A DNA stretch of 64,000 nucleotides from Hepsetus odoe (GCA_017165825.1 CM029370.1:10699767-10763766), one strand, 5' to 3'; shown: positions 43,599 to 58,253, numbered from the stretch's first letter. Notes: generated by a model from the sequence alone, not told the origin. Program-made: numbers and translations.

Positions 43599-46500
43599 CT
43601 GTGTGTGCAGGCATGTGTTTGTACACTTTTAATTTAAAATAAGATTAATGACAATCCTTAAGCATATCTTTCCCTTAAAGCATATCTCTTTCTTTTCTAT
43701 TTGTTTAAATTGAGATTGCACAGTGCCTATACTGACATTGGCCTTGGAGGTGAGGATAGCTGATCAATGTGTTAGATATAAAGTATTCTCATTGCAGGTG
43801 AGACAAATTAGCACTGTATTCACAGGAGACAAAGACAGAGAAGGAAAGGTTGGATGCAATATCACACATTTTGCTTGAATGTCCTTGGAACTAAGTAAGA
43901 TTCCTTACAATACTACAATACAATACAATACAGCTCATATTCTGACAGTTGCTGATAGACTCTTATCAGCTATATACTCTTTTTGATCCTTAAGTATGGG
44001 CCGTTCATCTTTCTTTAGTCATAATCATTTTATTTGTCCTGTTTTCCAGTACAGGCTGAATGGTGGATTGCATTTTAATGTATTCTTAATGCTCAAGGTT
44101 TCTTTTTTTAGGGTCTCTTTCATTCTCAGTTTGCTTGTTAGAGGTTTATACCCATATTTTAGTTAGGAAAAAAGGTCTAATGTTAGTACTTTTACAAAAT
44201 GGTAATTACAATGTTGAGACACTTCTTTTGGCCAACTGTTGTCAATTTTTCTTTTTAAATTATCTGCAGTTTTTAAATCCTTTTTTGTAAAAATGTGATC
44301 TACAGTCTTGAAAGATTTATGGTTTAAAAAAGATCTTTAGTGATAGTGGAACCACTTTTAGGTCCTTGAAAAAACTTGTGCAATGCATGATTAAAAAATT
44401 CCAGTTGAAAAGAAAGATGTTTATTCAATAGCAGCACTTGAAAAAACCCTTTTTCAAAACCCCTTGCATGAAGTGTGTTCAGATACCTTCTTCTAAACTT
44501 AGGCAGTGTTTCTTGAAAAGGATGCAACCTATACTAAAGCCTGAAAAACAGCATAACTGCACAAGCAGTTTTATTACATAAATGAATCTATGTTGCTATC
44601 AATCTGGTTTGCTGCTCCATCACTTTAGCACTCCCCACTGAAGCTGTGTCTTCAGCAGAGCCTGATGAATGAGTCTGCCATGGCAGTATTATTCATTATC
44701 CCTTCACTACATGCTTTGTTGGAGATGGCATCAGTGGTTTAATCTCAGAAATATTCATGGATTATGATAATATAATTACATACAATTTGTCCCAAGAATA
44801 TAAATGCATTGTGATAACATAATTAAACACAATTTCTCCTATTGTGATCTAAATCCACTTTGATTAAATCAATATGAAATGTAAATTTAATTTGCTGGGA
44901 AGTTGTTTGGTCCTTATTTGCATGAAAAATTGCTAACTTTGAATATGCACCCTTATCAACCGCATTTTCAAACTTTCCGTTTGCTGACTGTAGTATGCAT
45001 GCACAAAATCGCATTTTGCACACATTTATCTGCTACCGAACAGGTTTTATTTTATTGAATGATCATGATTTCTGAAGTTTGTCTTCTAGCTAATGCTACA
45101 AACTAATGTTGAAATTATCAATGTCTGCCCTGCTGCTTTAAAAATCTCTGTAGCTGCTAAACGGCATACTTAAATGCTCTGCAAAAATATTTCACATTCA
45201 ATATTTTCTGAAATGGAGATGAGGAAACATTTTACAAAAATGACAGAAAGTTATCTGCACTAAAGCTAAATTTTGATAGCCAACCGTTCCATGTTTCGGG
45301 AAATAACAGTCTTGCTTATTAGTGGTAAATAGATTATTAACAATTTGCAGTTCACAGAAATTGAGTCTACAGTCTATTAACCGCTGAGAAGGTTTAGTGT
45401 AAATAAACTCCTCTCTATAACCTCATGCACTTCGCACTGAGTGCGAACGAACCTGGAAAAAGCTTGTTGCCCAATAAGTGCAGATCTTTGTTCTAATTAA
45501 ACAGTGTCTATCTGTATCTTGAGAGTGTGGAAAGATTTTTCCAATTTTAGTTGAAGTCGATCAGGTTTGCCTCCATAAACACATTCATACAGACTGTGCT
45601 GTCTAAGCAAACCACATTATGATGAAATTGCAAAAAAGCTTTTCTCTTGTGTAGGCTTAATGCAAGAGGCAATTAAGAAAAAGAATAGACATTACAGAGA
45701 ATTTTGACAAGTGCATTTTGATATTCTTTAATATTCTTCATGAGCCTTTTTTAAAATCCAAATAAAATGTTATCTACTTAAAAATGTCCACATTTTCACA
45801 TGACAAAACTAATTGTTCAGACACATGCCAGAGCATGTTTTTTTTACATTGGTTGAAATGTCATTGTTTAATAGTTGATTTAAGGAAACACTGAACATAT
45901 ACAATTTTATGAATGCAGGTATTGTAGAAGCTCAGATTTTTGGTACTGAATATAGAATATAGAGGATTATTCTGAGAAAATGTTTGGGGGACAAAAATGT
46001 AATTTATGCCTGTTGTGTCTTGCTTTAAAGTAAACGCCAATGGTGACAGACCTTTATGAGGGGAATGTGGCAAATAAATTATGCAGCAACAGATGAGCTA
46101 TAATCAGTAATTGTAAACCTACAAAGTGCAACAGGGTAGATATAGGTGTATTTTTTAAACCCTGTATGTTTTGGGGATTATTCTTTAGTGAAAAAATGCA
46201 TACTGCATAGAAAATGACGAACTACCCCACAGCCAAACCTCTTTAACAATGGAGCAGCTGGAGTGAGTGTCCTTCCTGCGCTCCACACACAGGCCGTGAC
46301 TGAGCAAACATGCTTAAGCCCCTCTTTCTCATCCGCCCATTCTATTCAAGTCCACTTTTCTTCCCCGTCTTCACAGTTCAGCAGACAAGATTCATCTTTC
46401 ACTTGTGGAATCTCACTAAGCTACTGTTCATGTGGTCACACCTTCTTCACTAAAAGCAGCCATGAAAAAACAGAAGCCCATGCACACAAATGAAGCCATT

Positions 46501-46890
46501 CTTTTCATTCCTCCCCTGTACTCTATGACTTGCACTAGTTATTCTGTCTCTGTCCTCATATCTCTTCTTCCTCTCCTGGTGGTAGCAATGACCTTTTCAG
46601 CACAGAGAAGTGCAACATTGTGCTATCATCTCATTTTCTTTATTCCATTGAGCGTATTATCAGCTGAATTGTCGCTCATAGCTTGTCCTTTTCTTCACTC
46701 TAACAAAATGCTCTAGTTTCACTGGAAACATTCTTTGCATTCTATGGTGAGGTAACTGTGATGAAATATACCCAACCACAGGCAATCACTTCACACATAC
46801 ACATGGAACATTTGTTTACTGTTTGAAAGCCTCTATGTTGATCTGAATTCCTATAACTATGTTAAAGCCCATTTTTCATCTGAGGTAGTT
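43081..46890. other. Intergenic; possible conserved non-coding block
   Basis: A (GT)n tract of about 22 units lies at 43556-43600. The segment 44580-45060 has unusually complex, homeobox/POU-site-like AT-rich text (taattac, ttatttgcatga, gattaaatcaat) and no repeat signature, so it may be an enhancer. No exon was found. Confidence 0.35.
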
Positions 46891-47155
46891 ATGATTTTCA
46901 TAGTGAAAAGAGTTCAATTCCCAGTCAAGGTTTCTCTCCATGTCTGCTTGGGTTTCCTTCTGGTGCTCATGTTTCCTTCCACCATCCAGTGACTTGCATG
47001 TCAGGTGGATTGTCCTCTGAGTGTTACTCTGAGTGTAATTATCTGTTTGTCTGCTCTGTAGTTGACTGGTATCCTGTCCTGGGTGTTTCTCCTTGTTTCG
47101 CCCTATGAGTGCTGGGATAAGCTTCAGCAACCCCCCGTGACCCTGATTAGGATAA
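46890..47155 (+). repeat. LINE-type retrotransposon 3' tail
   Basis: Contains ccttccaccatccagtgac, tgactggtatcctgtcc, gctgggataagcttcagcaa and gaccctgattaggataagtg, the text of a widespread fish retrotransposon tail. The reverse-oriented fragment at 14808-14900 comes from the same type. No coding part is present. Confidence 0.6.
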
Positions 47156-50100
47156 GTGGCTCAGGAAATGTATGGATGCTATGATACCGGTCATTCAGCT
47201 ATCCATGTTATTTCATTTAAGCTACAAAAACTCATTTAAACATATGCATATTCAACATTAGTTTAGCCCCTTCCATTCATGGTGTACCAGTTTGGCCCTG
47301 CCCATTATGAGTGGTTTTAAAAGAAGTGTTAATATCTATAGTGCTTTTGATACAGGCACATTTAATGTTTCGGATGAAATTAATTTTAGGGTTCATCAGT
47401 CTTAGATCTAAAGCAACAAAAAAACGATTATTAAAAATAATACAAAGTGGTTGGTAACTGGAAATGACGATTGCTTATGGTACATAAAACACCATAAAAA
47501 TAAATGGAAAAAATTGTAGGATGTATAGAACCGTTAATAAGTCATTTGTTAACCTTAATAAAAGTAGTGTTGTTATAAAGTGTTGCTTTATTAGTGTTTC
47601 TAATTGTCTGCCTATATTAACTATATATAGATAAAGTTACTTTAAAGTCATTAACAGTGTGAAGATTTTCACCAAAGACACTTGCACCCAAGACATGTAG
47701 TTGATCAAAAGACAGAATTAAGAATATGAATAACAGGACATTTAACAGTTGGATCAGATTCTTTCCACAGGCTACACAGAGCTTAAAAAAGAATGCTTTT
47801 ATTCAGGTTTATATTTTTATGTAGAAACAGGTGTACATGATTATTTGTTTTTCATTTGATTATGATTATTGATGATTATTATGTTTTCATTTTCATTCCT
47901 CAAAGCAGTTTGGAGCTCATATTGTTCAGTCCTCCCCCATCATGATGTACTGGTGTTTCTTTACTTGTTTTTTATTTGCGTATCCACTGACATGTGCTCA
48001 TTAGGAACCCCCAACTGATCTGCTTACCTAACTGATGTCCTTTCCCTTTGGGTCTTGCTTTCCTATTCAACGTATCCGGTAAGTTGTTTCTAAGGATTAC
48101 CTTACGCTCCCTTTTCACTCTTGGCCTGCTGCCTGATAGAACAGGTCCATCGTGGAAACATTATCCTTAATCTTCTGTCCTTACATCTTCATCTGTCTAA
48201 CGTCTGCCAGCAGGAGGTATTCACTTCCTGCACTATTCAGTTACTTATCTGCATATCTTTACTCATCAGCAAGAGATAGAGGGCACACCGCTCTGTGTAA
48301 TCATGTTATTTCTTGCTGTAAGACATTAGAATATTCACGCGATGGACACCAACCATAGAGCAATGCCTCCCCTAACAAAATCCAGTTATTATAACTGGGA
48401 TTTTTTACTTGCCTTTTAAATTGTTTGAAGTTTATCTGATGAACTGACCAGACCTTTAAGGGGTTTTTAGGTTAGATAGATTTTTCTCCCTATCTGTTTA
48501 GTAGTGTATGAAAATGTTTTATTCCATTCAAAACAGCAAACCTTAATCTAAACATCTCATATATGAGAAAATATAACATGAGATAAGGGTTTGCTTATAT
48601 AAAAATATTTTCATTCACACACTACACACAGCAGATAAAAAAATATATATATGGCAGTGTTATGTACCAAAAGCATTCATTACTTAATATTACCCTTTTA
48701 AAATCTTTACTTTAGTCCTTAATTTTTTCATGGCATTAATTTTGATGAGTAATTCAGTTCTGTTGTTATCAGCTGCCCTGTACTGTTTATCTTAATCAAA
48801 AAGCAGTCCTGGGCCACTTGACCTCATCTGGAAAAAAAATGAAATCTTAGCTGCTTACAAAATTAAAATAAATATATTGAAATAACTGGAAATGCTTAAA
48901 TCTGTTAAATAAAAATGCTTATATTAAGAATTTTGAATTCACAGTAAAGAAATCAAAATAAGTAAAAATGTGTAAAAACCTAAAATTTAACTTTGTTGAA
49001 ATGAGAAATATCAATTGCTATGATTTTGTTAATAGGCAGTCAACTGCTGTTCTGAATTGTTGTATCTTTGCAAATTGCAGGTACTATGGAGAGTAGACAG
49101 ATATGATATGACATGTGAACATTTCAAAGAACTATACTATAAAGAACTATAATTAACTATACTATAAAGTACTATAATTAATAAAGGAAACAATAAATGA
49201 AAGAATGAAAGCTGCTTTTGTCACTCTCTGAAATCAAGACTATTAAGTTAGTTCATATACTGTACCCTCTTTTCCTCCAGTTTTCTTCAAAGTCAAGACA
49301 TTTTTGTTTTGAAAATGTATGAAAACACTTCAAGCCCATGCATACCCCTCCTAAATCCTACCTACGCTCTGCAACATCCGTCTTAAGATGCAAGTAGGAG
49401 CTCGTTTCTCATCAGGCCATGGAAACCATCTCCCTACTGTCACAGCGGTGTGCAATCACACAGAAAGCAAAAACAGATCTGACACTTCATAAATCCAATT
49501 TTACATAGACGCAGTTAGAGCTCCCGTGAGGACGCTCCTCAGATTGAGCTGATAAGTATTGTAAGACACCTCCTAAGCACCATCGCTTAAACTGGACCAT
49601 CATTTGTCAAACAGATCAGCCTTTTCTTCCTAAATTGGGTCCCAGCTTTGGATGTCACCAGAAGTGGCAACAATGACTTTGTGAGTTGTCTATACTGCAA
49701 GCACTAAATCAAGCCCTTTTTTCTTTCTCAAGGGCCTCTGTGAATATAGTGAGGAAGGAAATTTTTGTTCTCCAGCACAGTAACGTCCTCAGGTTAACCT
49801 CCTCCTGTAAGAAGACTCCCAAAGCAGCATGTTCAACCTCTGGCACGCAGCATGAGAGCTAATTAGAACTATGCTAATGTGTTCCCGCAGGCCCAGCAAC
49901 CAAAGAATAAAGCAACAATGTGCTTTTATATCTCCTGCGATTCGACAGACGCTAAAGACGGATAACTCAGAGGAACCACAAGCCCTGCATGCTAATACAG
50001 TATACAGTGGAGAGTTTTTTTTTGTTATTTTGATTTGATTGAATTCAAAATGATCTTGGTCATAAACACATATTTTGCTATATGTGCCCATGAAGACAAA

Positions 50101-51280
50101 ACAAAATAGTCACACAACTTGGACGTTCACACCAGTACAATCCCAGGCTTGTGAAACAGATTACAAGCAATGGCTTGCTTTGTCCAGAACACTGTGTATT
50201 TATTCAGATGAAAAAAAGTAAATGTCTGAAATTATCAACAATGTCAGGTTCTGGAGAAGTGTTGTTTGAACAAGGTCTTCTTTAACTACAGCTTCATTGG
50301 GGTAGATGAGGTTCAATGTGGAAAAACTTTTTTTTTTTTTATAGGAACCAGGGGTGTAGTTAAAGTGAAGATTTGACATTGTGAACACCACAGCAGAGCA
50401 CAACACAAAGGGAACCACAACAAAATACCTCTCTGCATTTAGCCAACACACAGTGGAGCTGCGGGCAGCCATTTGCATCGCCTGGGAGCAGTGCTGGGGT
50501 CAGTACCTGCTCAAGGGTACCTCAGGGTAACCTACTGGTTGCATCTCGAAACTGCAACATTCCAATAATAAGGCTTAGTCCCTAATCACTAGGCCGCTGT
50601 TGCCTGCAGTAGTTTTGTTGATATCTAGAACCATTTCATTTGCAACAGCCAATCTCTGTAGCCATGTAGCCATGGTCTAAAATGACAAGCGTGCATAACT
50701 GTGACTTCTGAGTTTTTATATGTAATGTGTATTATTGTGGTACACCTAAAGAAAAAAAAAATTGGGTGCTATATGCCTTACAACTCCCTCTGTGCACCTT
50801 TCTGCCCTGAACACTTTTAATGTACATTTTATGCCAAAACCTTTTTGCCAACTTGAATTTAAAAATATCTCATTTCGCATTTTTACAATGTATTTGTTTT
50901 TTTATAGTTTTCTGTGAAGTACCTTTTACGGACATTAAACCTTCAGACGTCTAGATCTTATCACTCCTGTTATTCCTGGAATGGTGTACTACTGAATTAC
51001 CTTATTTGCCTCTTGTTCATTATTATCACTTCATTATTATGCTTATTATGATGAAAATTCTTCTGTATGCAACAGAGGTTAAATGATAAGCTAAAGGTTA
51101 AAACTTTAAAAACCCTAGAAATTTAGTTTTAAATTTGTTTTAAAGTGTTTTAGGTTAAACAAACAAACAAAAAAGGATTAAATATAAGGGGAAAAAAGTG
51201 AGGTATTTTTACTTTTAAAAAAAGGAAGGTCTGACTGAAATGAAACTGAGTGAAGAGGTCCTGTGTTAAATAGTCCCTCT
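47156..51280. other. Intergenic upstream of galnt14
   Basis: Mostly AT-rich unique sequence. A segment at 49330-49990 is richer in mixed-composition text with many TAAT/TGACA-type sites and could be regulatory. No exon was recognised. Confidence 0.35.
50374..50607 (-). repeat. tRNA-derived SINE, diverged
   Basis: Fourth copy of the family at 39149-39402: accacaacaaaatacctctctgca, gggagcagtgctgggg, ctcaagggtacctcaggg and a head ctaatcactaggccgctg. The B box is eroded. Confidence 0.75.
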
Positions 51281-51299
51281 TTTTCCCTTTATCAGCTGT

Positions 51300-51670
51300 A
51301 CCTGCTCGTTATCCTCCTCAGAGGCAGCGTCCCAATTTGCATTCTCCTCTACTATATAGTATATAAAAATAGTACATCGCCCTTCGGAAAGTCCTCGGTA
51401 GTGCGGGATGAGTGGAATATTGGAGAGTGAGGTTTGGGACGCGGTTGGGAGAAGTTGCGAGGTGTTCAGATCCCTCCGCGGTAGGTGGTGCTAAAGTCGG
51501 CGGGAGGACGGGATGAGTTTAATGATGCTGGCCGGCGGTTCGCTCTCCTCACAGCGCGAGGAGGGAGCTTCAGGAGGGGCGGGTGAGGTGGAAAGAACCT
51601 CTCAATAAGCCTATCGCGCTGTTGGGGGAAAGATGTAGCTCAGCTTAAACAACAAACAACCACAGAAAGC
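51300..51670 (+). promoter_or_regulatory. galnt14 promoter and 5' UTR
   Basis: A GC- and CpG-rich block rises out of AT-rich surroundings just before the galnt14 start codon. It holds a TATA-like tatataaaaa at 51360-51369 and a GC box (ggggcggg) at 51576-51583. About 87 nt separate the GC box from the ATG. CpG-type promoters are usual for such glycosyltransferase genes; which element directs initiation cannot be told from sequence. Confidence 0.6.
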
Positions 51671-51802
51671 ATGAAGAGGCTTTCTCGGAGGCTGGCTTTC
51701 GCCGTGGCCGCGCTCTTCTGGCTGGCGGCTCTGCTCTACTTCATCCTCCTGAACAGCCGCAAAATACCCGAGCAGAGAACCGAGCGGCGCAAGGAGACGG
51801 AG
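51671..51802 (+). CDS. galnt14: galnt14 exon 1: cytoplasmic tail, membrane anchor, stem start
   Basis: The exon encodes 44 residues from ATG to a strong donor (ggag/gtgagt, phase 0). The start MKRLSRRLAFAV is basic, then LFWLAALLYFILL is a single membrane helix (about residues 8-27), then a charged stem. This is the type II anchor that holds polypeptide GalNAc-transferases in the Golgi, where they add GalNAc to Ser/Thr of secreted proteins. The basic start followed by the helix resembles vertebrate GALNT14. It joins in frame with exon 2 at 59443, 7.6 kb away. Confidence 0.85.
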
Positions 51803-54800
51803 GTGAGTGCCTTGTGTGTGTGTGTGTGTTGGGTGTATATGTATGTGTGTGTTTCGTACAGGTGTGAGGAAACGAGCCGTTCAGCCGTTACTGTCACAGC
51901 GGCGGCATGAGCGAGATACATGCTACCAGTTTCCTCTCAGAAAACAGTAGGTGTTATCTTCACAGATCACAGAAATTAGTTTTCTTCAGCACGTGTTGTG
52001 CTGTCTTCCTAGAATACAGGTCCTGGTTTGTGCTGCTGTTAAAACGCAGGCTAAAGTGGTTTTTAAAAGTGACTTTTGAGGCTCAAAGGCAGCGAGTTTT
52101 CGAGGTAAAAGTTGAGGAAAGAGGGAGCAGAGTTACCTTAAGCCGTCCTGTGACCTGGGGACAGACTTCGCCACCGCACAGGTTTGTTTGCCTGTTTGTA
52201 CATGAGCCCAGATGTTAAAGCTCACTTTTTGAGGAACACACACACTTAACAACACATTTAGCCTGCTGCCGTGTTGAGCACGAATCCGATTTTCTGTCCC
52301 AGGCAGGTCTGTAGTGTCGTTCCTGTTCAGTCTCAGAGGTGAAGGAAAGAATAGAATATATCAATGCTTCAGTTGATGTTCATGATTTTTTTCCTGAAAG
52401 TCTGATCAGCTTTAATATGACTGCAATGTTTTCATCCACATTTACGTGCAGTGCACAAAATACAGTTAAACAGGACTTTTTCTGCCTCTTTGTAAAGAAA
52501 CATGAAGCTGGTAAAAAAAATTTTAACCATAATAAGCTCAGAAAAGAAAATATCATCATATTGCTCCACCGACAAGGAAAAACTCATCACCGATATGCGT
52601 ATTCCTTCAGTCACTCTGGCTGATTAATCAAAGTAACAGTAGCTCTTTTTAATTGTTTGTGAGGATCCTACAGTTGTTTTGGACAAGAAATTAAATATTT
52701 CATTCAATCATGACGCCATCTTCAGTATGCTCCAACATCATGGATAATCTATCTGAATAGCGTGCACCTTTTGTAGGTGTTTCAAAAGAGCTGATTTTTT
52801 CTGTTCAGTCATTGCTGTCCGTGGTATTGGATCTAGAAAGGCAAAAGCCTGTTATATTCTCTTAAACATGTCCCTGCTATCCAGAAGAGCAGAGCACAGT
52901 TGGCATGTGCACTCCACCACTGCACTCCTACTCGTTGTTTTTACACCCACACTTTCTTTTCCCTCAGTCCTGCGCCAACATGCTCCAAAAATACACAATC
53001 AGTTGTTCACTAGTGTTTTTTTCGATCCACGCTGGGATGATTTGAATCTCATGATCTCCTAATTCTCTCTGTTCTTCAGGGCTTCTTTTGATGAGGCTCA
53101 ATTTAAAATTGAGAAGCAAGTATGTATGAAAGGCAGTTTTGCCATTAGGGGATAATTGTGATTTGATATTGCCGTTTAAATGGGCTCATATCAAGAGGAA
53201 ATCAAATCAATAACTCATTCACATGCTGAAAATGCTGTTATAAAACAACAGTGGAGAAAGTCTAAGGTCATGGTTCCCAAACGTGATAACCTCTTCTCTG
53301 CATATTTAAGTGTTTTTTCCATGCTACCGAAATACCTGTTACAACTATCCAACTCACTTCAAGCCTTTCTTGGACTGAAGTGGGTGTGTAAGAGCAGGGA
53401 AACACTGCAGAGCAGGTTGGGCAAGTATTCTTAGGGGACTATGAATTTATTTTGGGAATGGTGGTCTTATACTTTTTGTGTGTTCCACTACAGACATGAA
53501 AGTGAAGATATGAGAAAGCTATTTGCTACTTTGAGAAGCTGGGCTTTGTCGCTGTAGATTGCTCAAAATCTTTTTTCATCAAGTCTTTTCATCAGTGAAT
53601 CATTCTGTTTATAGACAGAAAATTGTGCATGAAAAAAAAACAACCAAAGGCACACCATATGTCTAGCAAACCTGAATGCTGTATTCAAGTCTCTGCAGGG
53701 TAAAATGAGCGACTGCAGACAGAGGCGTACAATCAATGTGGCCTTGAAAGTTGCAGTGAAAGCTGAAACATTTGCCTGCACTTTATTGTAGAACACAAAG
53801 CTGCAGAAGGAGTATAGGGAACATCTCTTTAAAACTGCCTGTCGAACATCATGTTTCCCATGCTGACTCCTGCTAACAGCAATCAAACTGTTTACACCCA
53901 TAACACTGACACCGTAGGCCAGGACTGAAATAGCTGTAATTGGCAAGTTGGCATGTGAAATATAGGGTGGTCTTGATAGAGCAGGGCTGTGTTAGTGTAG
54001 GCTGTCATGCTGAGGTGTAAGTGTCTGTAATATAGGGTAGCTGGAAAGTTCTGCACATTCATCAAATAACCTTATTAGATGTGAAGATGTGCTGGAGCTC
54101 CATCTGCAGAATGATACATTATCATCATTTGGTAAGGAAAAGCTGATGTGTGCTGTTAGTGTGATGCATGGCACACATGCTCTGTAGTATATATTACATA
54201 AACAAGCTTCTTTACTGTGCTGTACATTCATGTTACTGGTGGTGGCTGACATGAATTTGATTTACTCAACCCTCATGGGTGGCTGTAGGCTCTTCGGTAC
54301 CCGTTCTGAACTATTATTTGCACTGCTGAGCTTTGAATTCAGAGTGATATATGAGCTCCCATTCTTGTTGATGGAACTGATTCAGACCCCTGAAGATAGA
54401 ACTTTAATTTCCTAGCTTAATAACTGGAGATTAAAAACACAATATGGGTACAATTTTTTGCATTTTGTTTTATTAAAAATGTATATTGTGTTTGCAGTAA
54501 GACACAAGACATCAATATTCATATTTTTATACAATTCAGCACTGACCTTTAGGAAAAAGAGACTGTAGGAACACTTACAGAATATTCAGTAGACTAGCTG
54601 AGTTTTGCAGTTCCCCAAAGCCTTCATATGCTGTGACATTTCACAATAACATTTTAATATTGTGATACTAATCACCTAAGATTAACAAAACTGATAGCGC
54701 AGAAGCCTTGTATAATATTCAAATGAGCCTCTAATCTGACACTATATTTTATATTGTAAATCATTCTGGGCAGTTTGCATGTTGGCCTATGTTACATCAA

Positions 54801-57800
54801 TGGTTCACAAATGTAATTAATTTCAATAGGGCTGCTAAAGTTAATAATGTGTAAATGTAATACATTATCAGCAGTATTATTTTTATGCTGTTAGCTGTGA
54901 CTTTGTAAAACAAAATATTAATAAATTAAACCACTACCACCACATCAATTTTAATAAACTTTTTATACATGTTTTATTCCAACAGTAATTAACTGCACTA
55001 CCTTGTGTGTTTTTGTCATTTCACATTTCACATCAGCCCTAGTTTTTATTACATTGCAGTATCTATATTTCAAACACTTTGTCATATTTGGGTAAAACTT
55101 TTAAAGACCTGTGCTCAGTGATACTTAACCAAGTTACCAAGGTAACAGTCTCAAATAATGATAAAGATTTGTTCATTGTTTTCATACTTAATTTAAACAA
55201 ACCACACTTGGGCACAAAGGTTTCCAAATCGGAACATAAGTACATTTTTAATTGTGTCATGTGATATCCTACATTACTACCACATGAACTTTTACCTGGC
55301 TTTATAAACTGTTGTAGAAACCCAGCTGTTGAACACCCTCTGCTGAAGGCAGATATTAAGTGTACAAAAAGCAATCTGTGATAGAGTGTACATTTTATCA
55401 CATCTCAGACCACACTGTCAGAATCCACGTTTTAATCATAACTTTGACTCTTAGGAAAAACATCTCTCTGCTCTCTATTCTGCTCTCGTATCAGAATAAG
55501 CAAGGAGACTGTAGAGCCCACTGCTTCAGATGGTCAATTTTGGTAGATTTTTCTGTTCATTAATACAAAACTAATCATGCTTTTGTGAATGACGACATAC
55601 TACAACCAATTAAATTCATTGTATATTATGTGCTTTAATTTAGACAAATTTGGCAAATATTAAGATTGTAGTTAGGATATACCTGAAGATTACTACCTTT
55701 AAAAAAAAAATGTGGGAACATTGTTGCTATTATTATTAGTAGCAGTAATTGAGGTAGGGTTTGTGATAGTTATATCTCACGTGGTACATCCAACAGTCGA
55801 TGCTTCTGGAGACATCAGTTAAGTTTCAGCTGAAGTTACAGAGACAATAATGCCTTATTTCTTCAGTATAATGTATATAAACCGTTTTTTTCAGCATGTA
55901 CAAACTTAGAAGCATATTCTGGACAGAACACAGTAAATAAGGTGTCTCTTTATTGTTATTAAAGGAAGCTTAAAGGAGATATACATATATTGTTGTCCTT
56001 ATTATCTGACATTCATGAGAATATGTATCAGGCTTTTATAGAAGGGAGCACCTTCTGCCGAATCCTCATAGATTTTGAAGAGTTTACAAATGGCATATTA
56101 TGCCATCTGCCCTGTAGTTTAACAGCTACTGTTGCTGCATTTGCGTTTTCTCTGTGCTGCCGGAGACCAGAAACTGTGACTAGTTACCGTAAAACTATAA
56201 AAAGGACATGGTCAGAACGCAGATGACAGGACAGGGAATATCCAATTACCTCTTCCTCAGTCTGTCGTCCTGCCCTCATTAGGAGCAAGTGTGAGGGCGC
56301 TAAGCCCCAAACGTGGCACAGCTCCGACGGTCCGATCAGTGGCTGTGCAGCAACACCAAGATAATGATTTCACCAGGGAATGCGGGTCAGGGCTGTTTTA
56401 CCCCCTCAGGAAAATACATGTGTGCTATAGTCTCAGAGTTTTCTGCACATCACACAAATATGAAGTTATTTAGTCAATATATTTTCCTCAGGCTTACTTC
56501 AGGTAACCAAGTTTACTCCAGTCGGATTGTGAAAGTATCTTAGATGGTTGCTTTGAAACATGAGACTTCTCAAGGTGAAGTGAGAAAATATGTTACATTT
56601 GTGGCTAATAAAATTAATTTCCTTGTTCTTGACTTGTGGCCAGATTCAAATAACATTAGTCTTTAAATACATAAGGAAATGTAAACTGTTAATGCTATTT
56701 TTGTTTATTATTTGTAAGTGTATCACAATATTCAGAAATAGCTTTGGTAAAATCTGAAGCATTGTCAAAACATTTTACAACCTAAACCCATCAGATTTTT
56801 TTTTTATTGCATAGAAACAAGGCCGCTGAGTCATGATGGCACATTGTAATGGAAATATCATATTTGATCCTCCGGCTGCAGCTATTTCTCACTGGCTTTC
56901 AGCTGATTTTATGCATAGGCGGGCTGAACTGAAAGCCTGGCCATTGTCATGCTTAGCAGTCTATCTTAAGAAACAGACATTTGCAATTACCCACCTCTAT
57001 TACGGGCTGTAAAGATGCTGTTGTGGCTCTTGTAAAGCAACGGGCCGTGACACATCCTCACCAGACCGACAGCAAAAGGGAGCAGAAGCTCAGGGGGTGG
57101 GGGGTGTTGGCTGTAAGTGGTGTTTAGTTTAAATCCTACCTAGGGCATCTGTGTACCCTGTCTCATTAAAGCCAAAGTTCAATTCAAAATGATATTTTTT
57201 ATTACTGAAGGTTAATGAGATCACGCTTTAACCATTTAATCAAATGTGATCATCATTAATTATAGTTTAGCTGAATGCCACATTCACTGTAGATTTTTAG
57301 GCTCATGATTACAAAATATATTTCAGTAAACTATTAGTATTTCTTACAAAAATGAATTCATAAACTTCTTAAAAGTTGGAAAGTGTAATGTAGATTAAAA
57401 TGCATTAAATTACTATTTGTCATTTCTAAAGAATTACCACTCTACAGGATAGGTGTAAGCCTCATCAGTACCCATTCATCCTCTGGGGTGAAACAAGCAC
57501 AGGTAATCACGATCAACAGCAAGCTCTTAATTGTCTGACTTCAGCAAAAGCTGAGCGGAGAACGTTGCTCCAGAAAAATAACAAATTAAAAGAGTGCTGT
57601 AGGTGCAGAATATGAAGGTTTATTAAACTATATACATATATATATACCTTCACAGATTCTGATATATAGAGTATACTAAGTTTACTAAGATAGATTTTTT
57701 TTGACTGAGGATATTGCCCACAGTGATTCTTCATCATAATTTGAAAATGTGGCTTGGAAATTGTATCTGATTGTAACATCATGCAGATAAAGGGTGAACA

Positions 57801-58253
57801 AAGTATTGGCAGTCTATACATTATTCATGTATATTCATGAAATTAATCCCATGTATTACAGATTTATTTATCAGTTATACTGTTATTGATACCACACAAC
57901 ATTATGAAAAGAGGTTCATTTTTAGCATAATTTATATATAACAGGCATTATATTCATTGTAGCACTATACTTTTCTCTATGGTGCCATTGTTAGCAGGGC
58001 ATAACAAAACAAATCCCCTCAGAACAAATTATTAACTTGTTATACAGCTGATAATGAGACCATGTTTTTAGGGCACATGCGTGTCTTGAAGCCACGTCTG
58101 TCACAATCATGAAATTGTGCTGGAGGATTATGATCATATGGAAGGACAGGTACTTTGCTTATGCACTTTAGTAGTTATCAGGTATTTGTTCTTTATTTAA
58201 GTATTTCTTTCAGGTGACTTTTTACATTTACCCCATATTTTTTAAAACTAATA
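51803..58253 (+). other. galnt14 intron 1, left part
   Basis: A large intron without other exons. Notable are a short (GT)n tract directly after the donor (51817-51830) and a unique-looking block at 56815-57075 with mixed composition that may be a conserved enhancer. Small ORFs have no domains. Confidence 0.5.
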
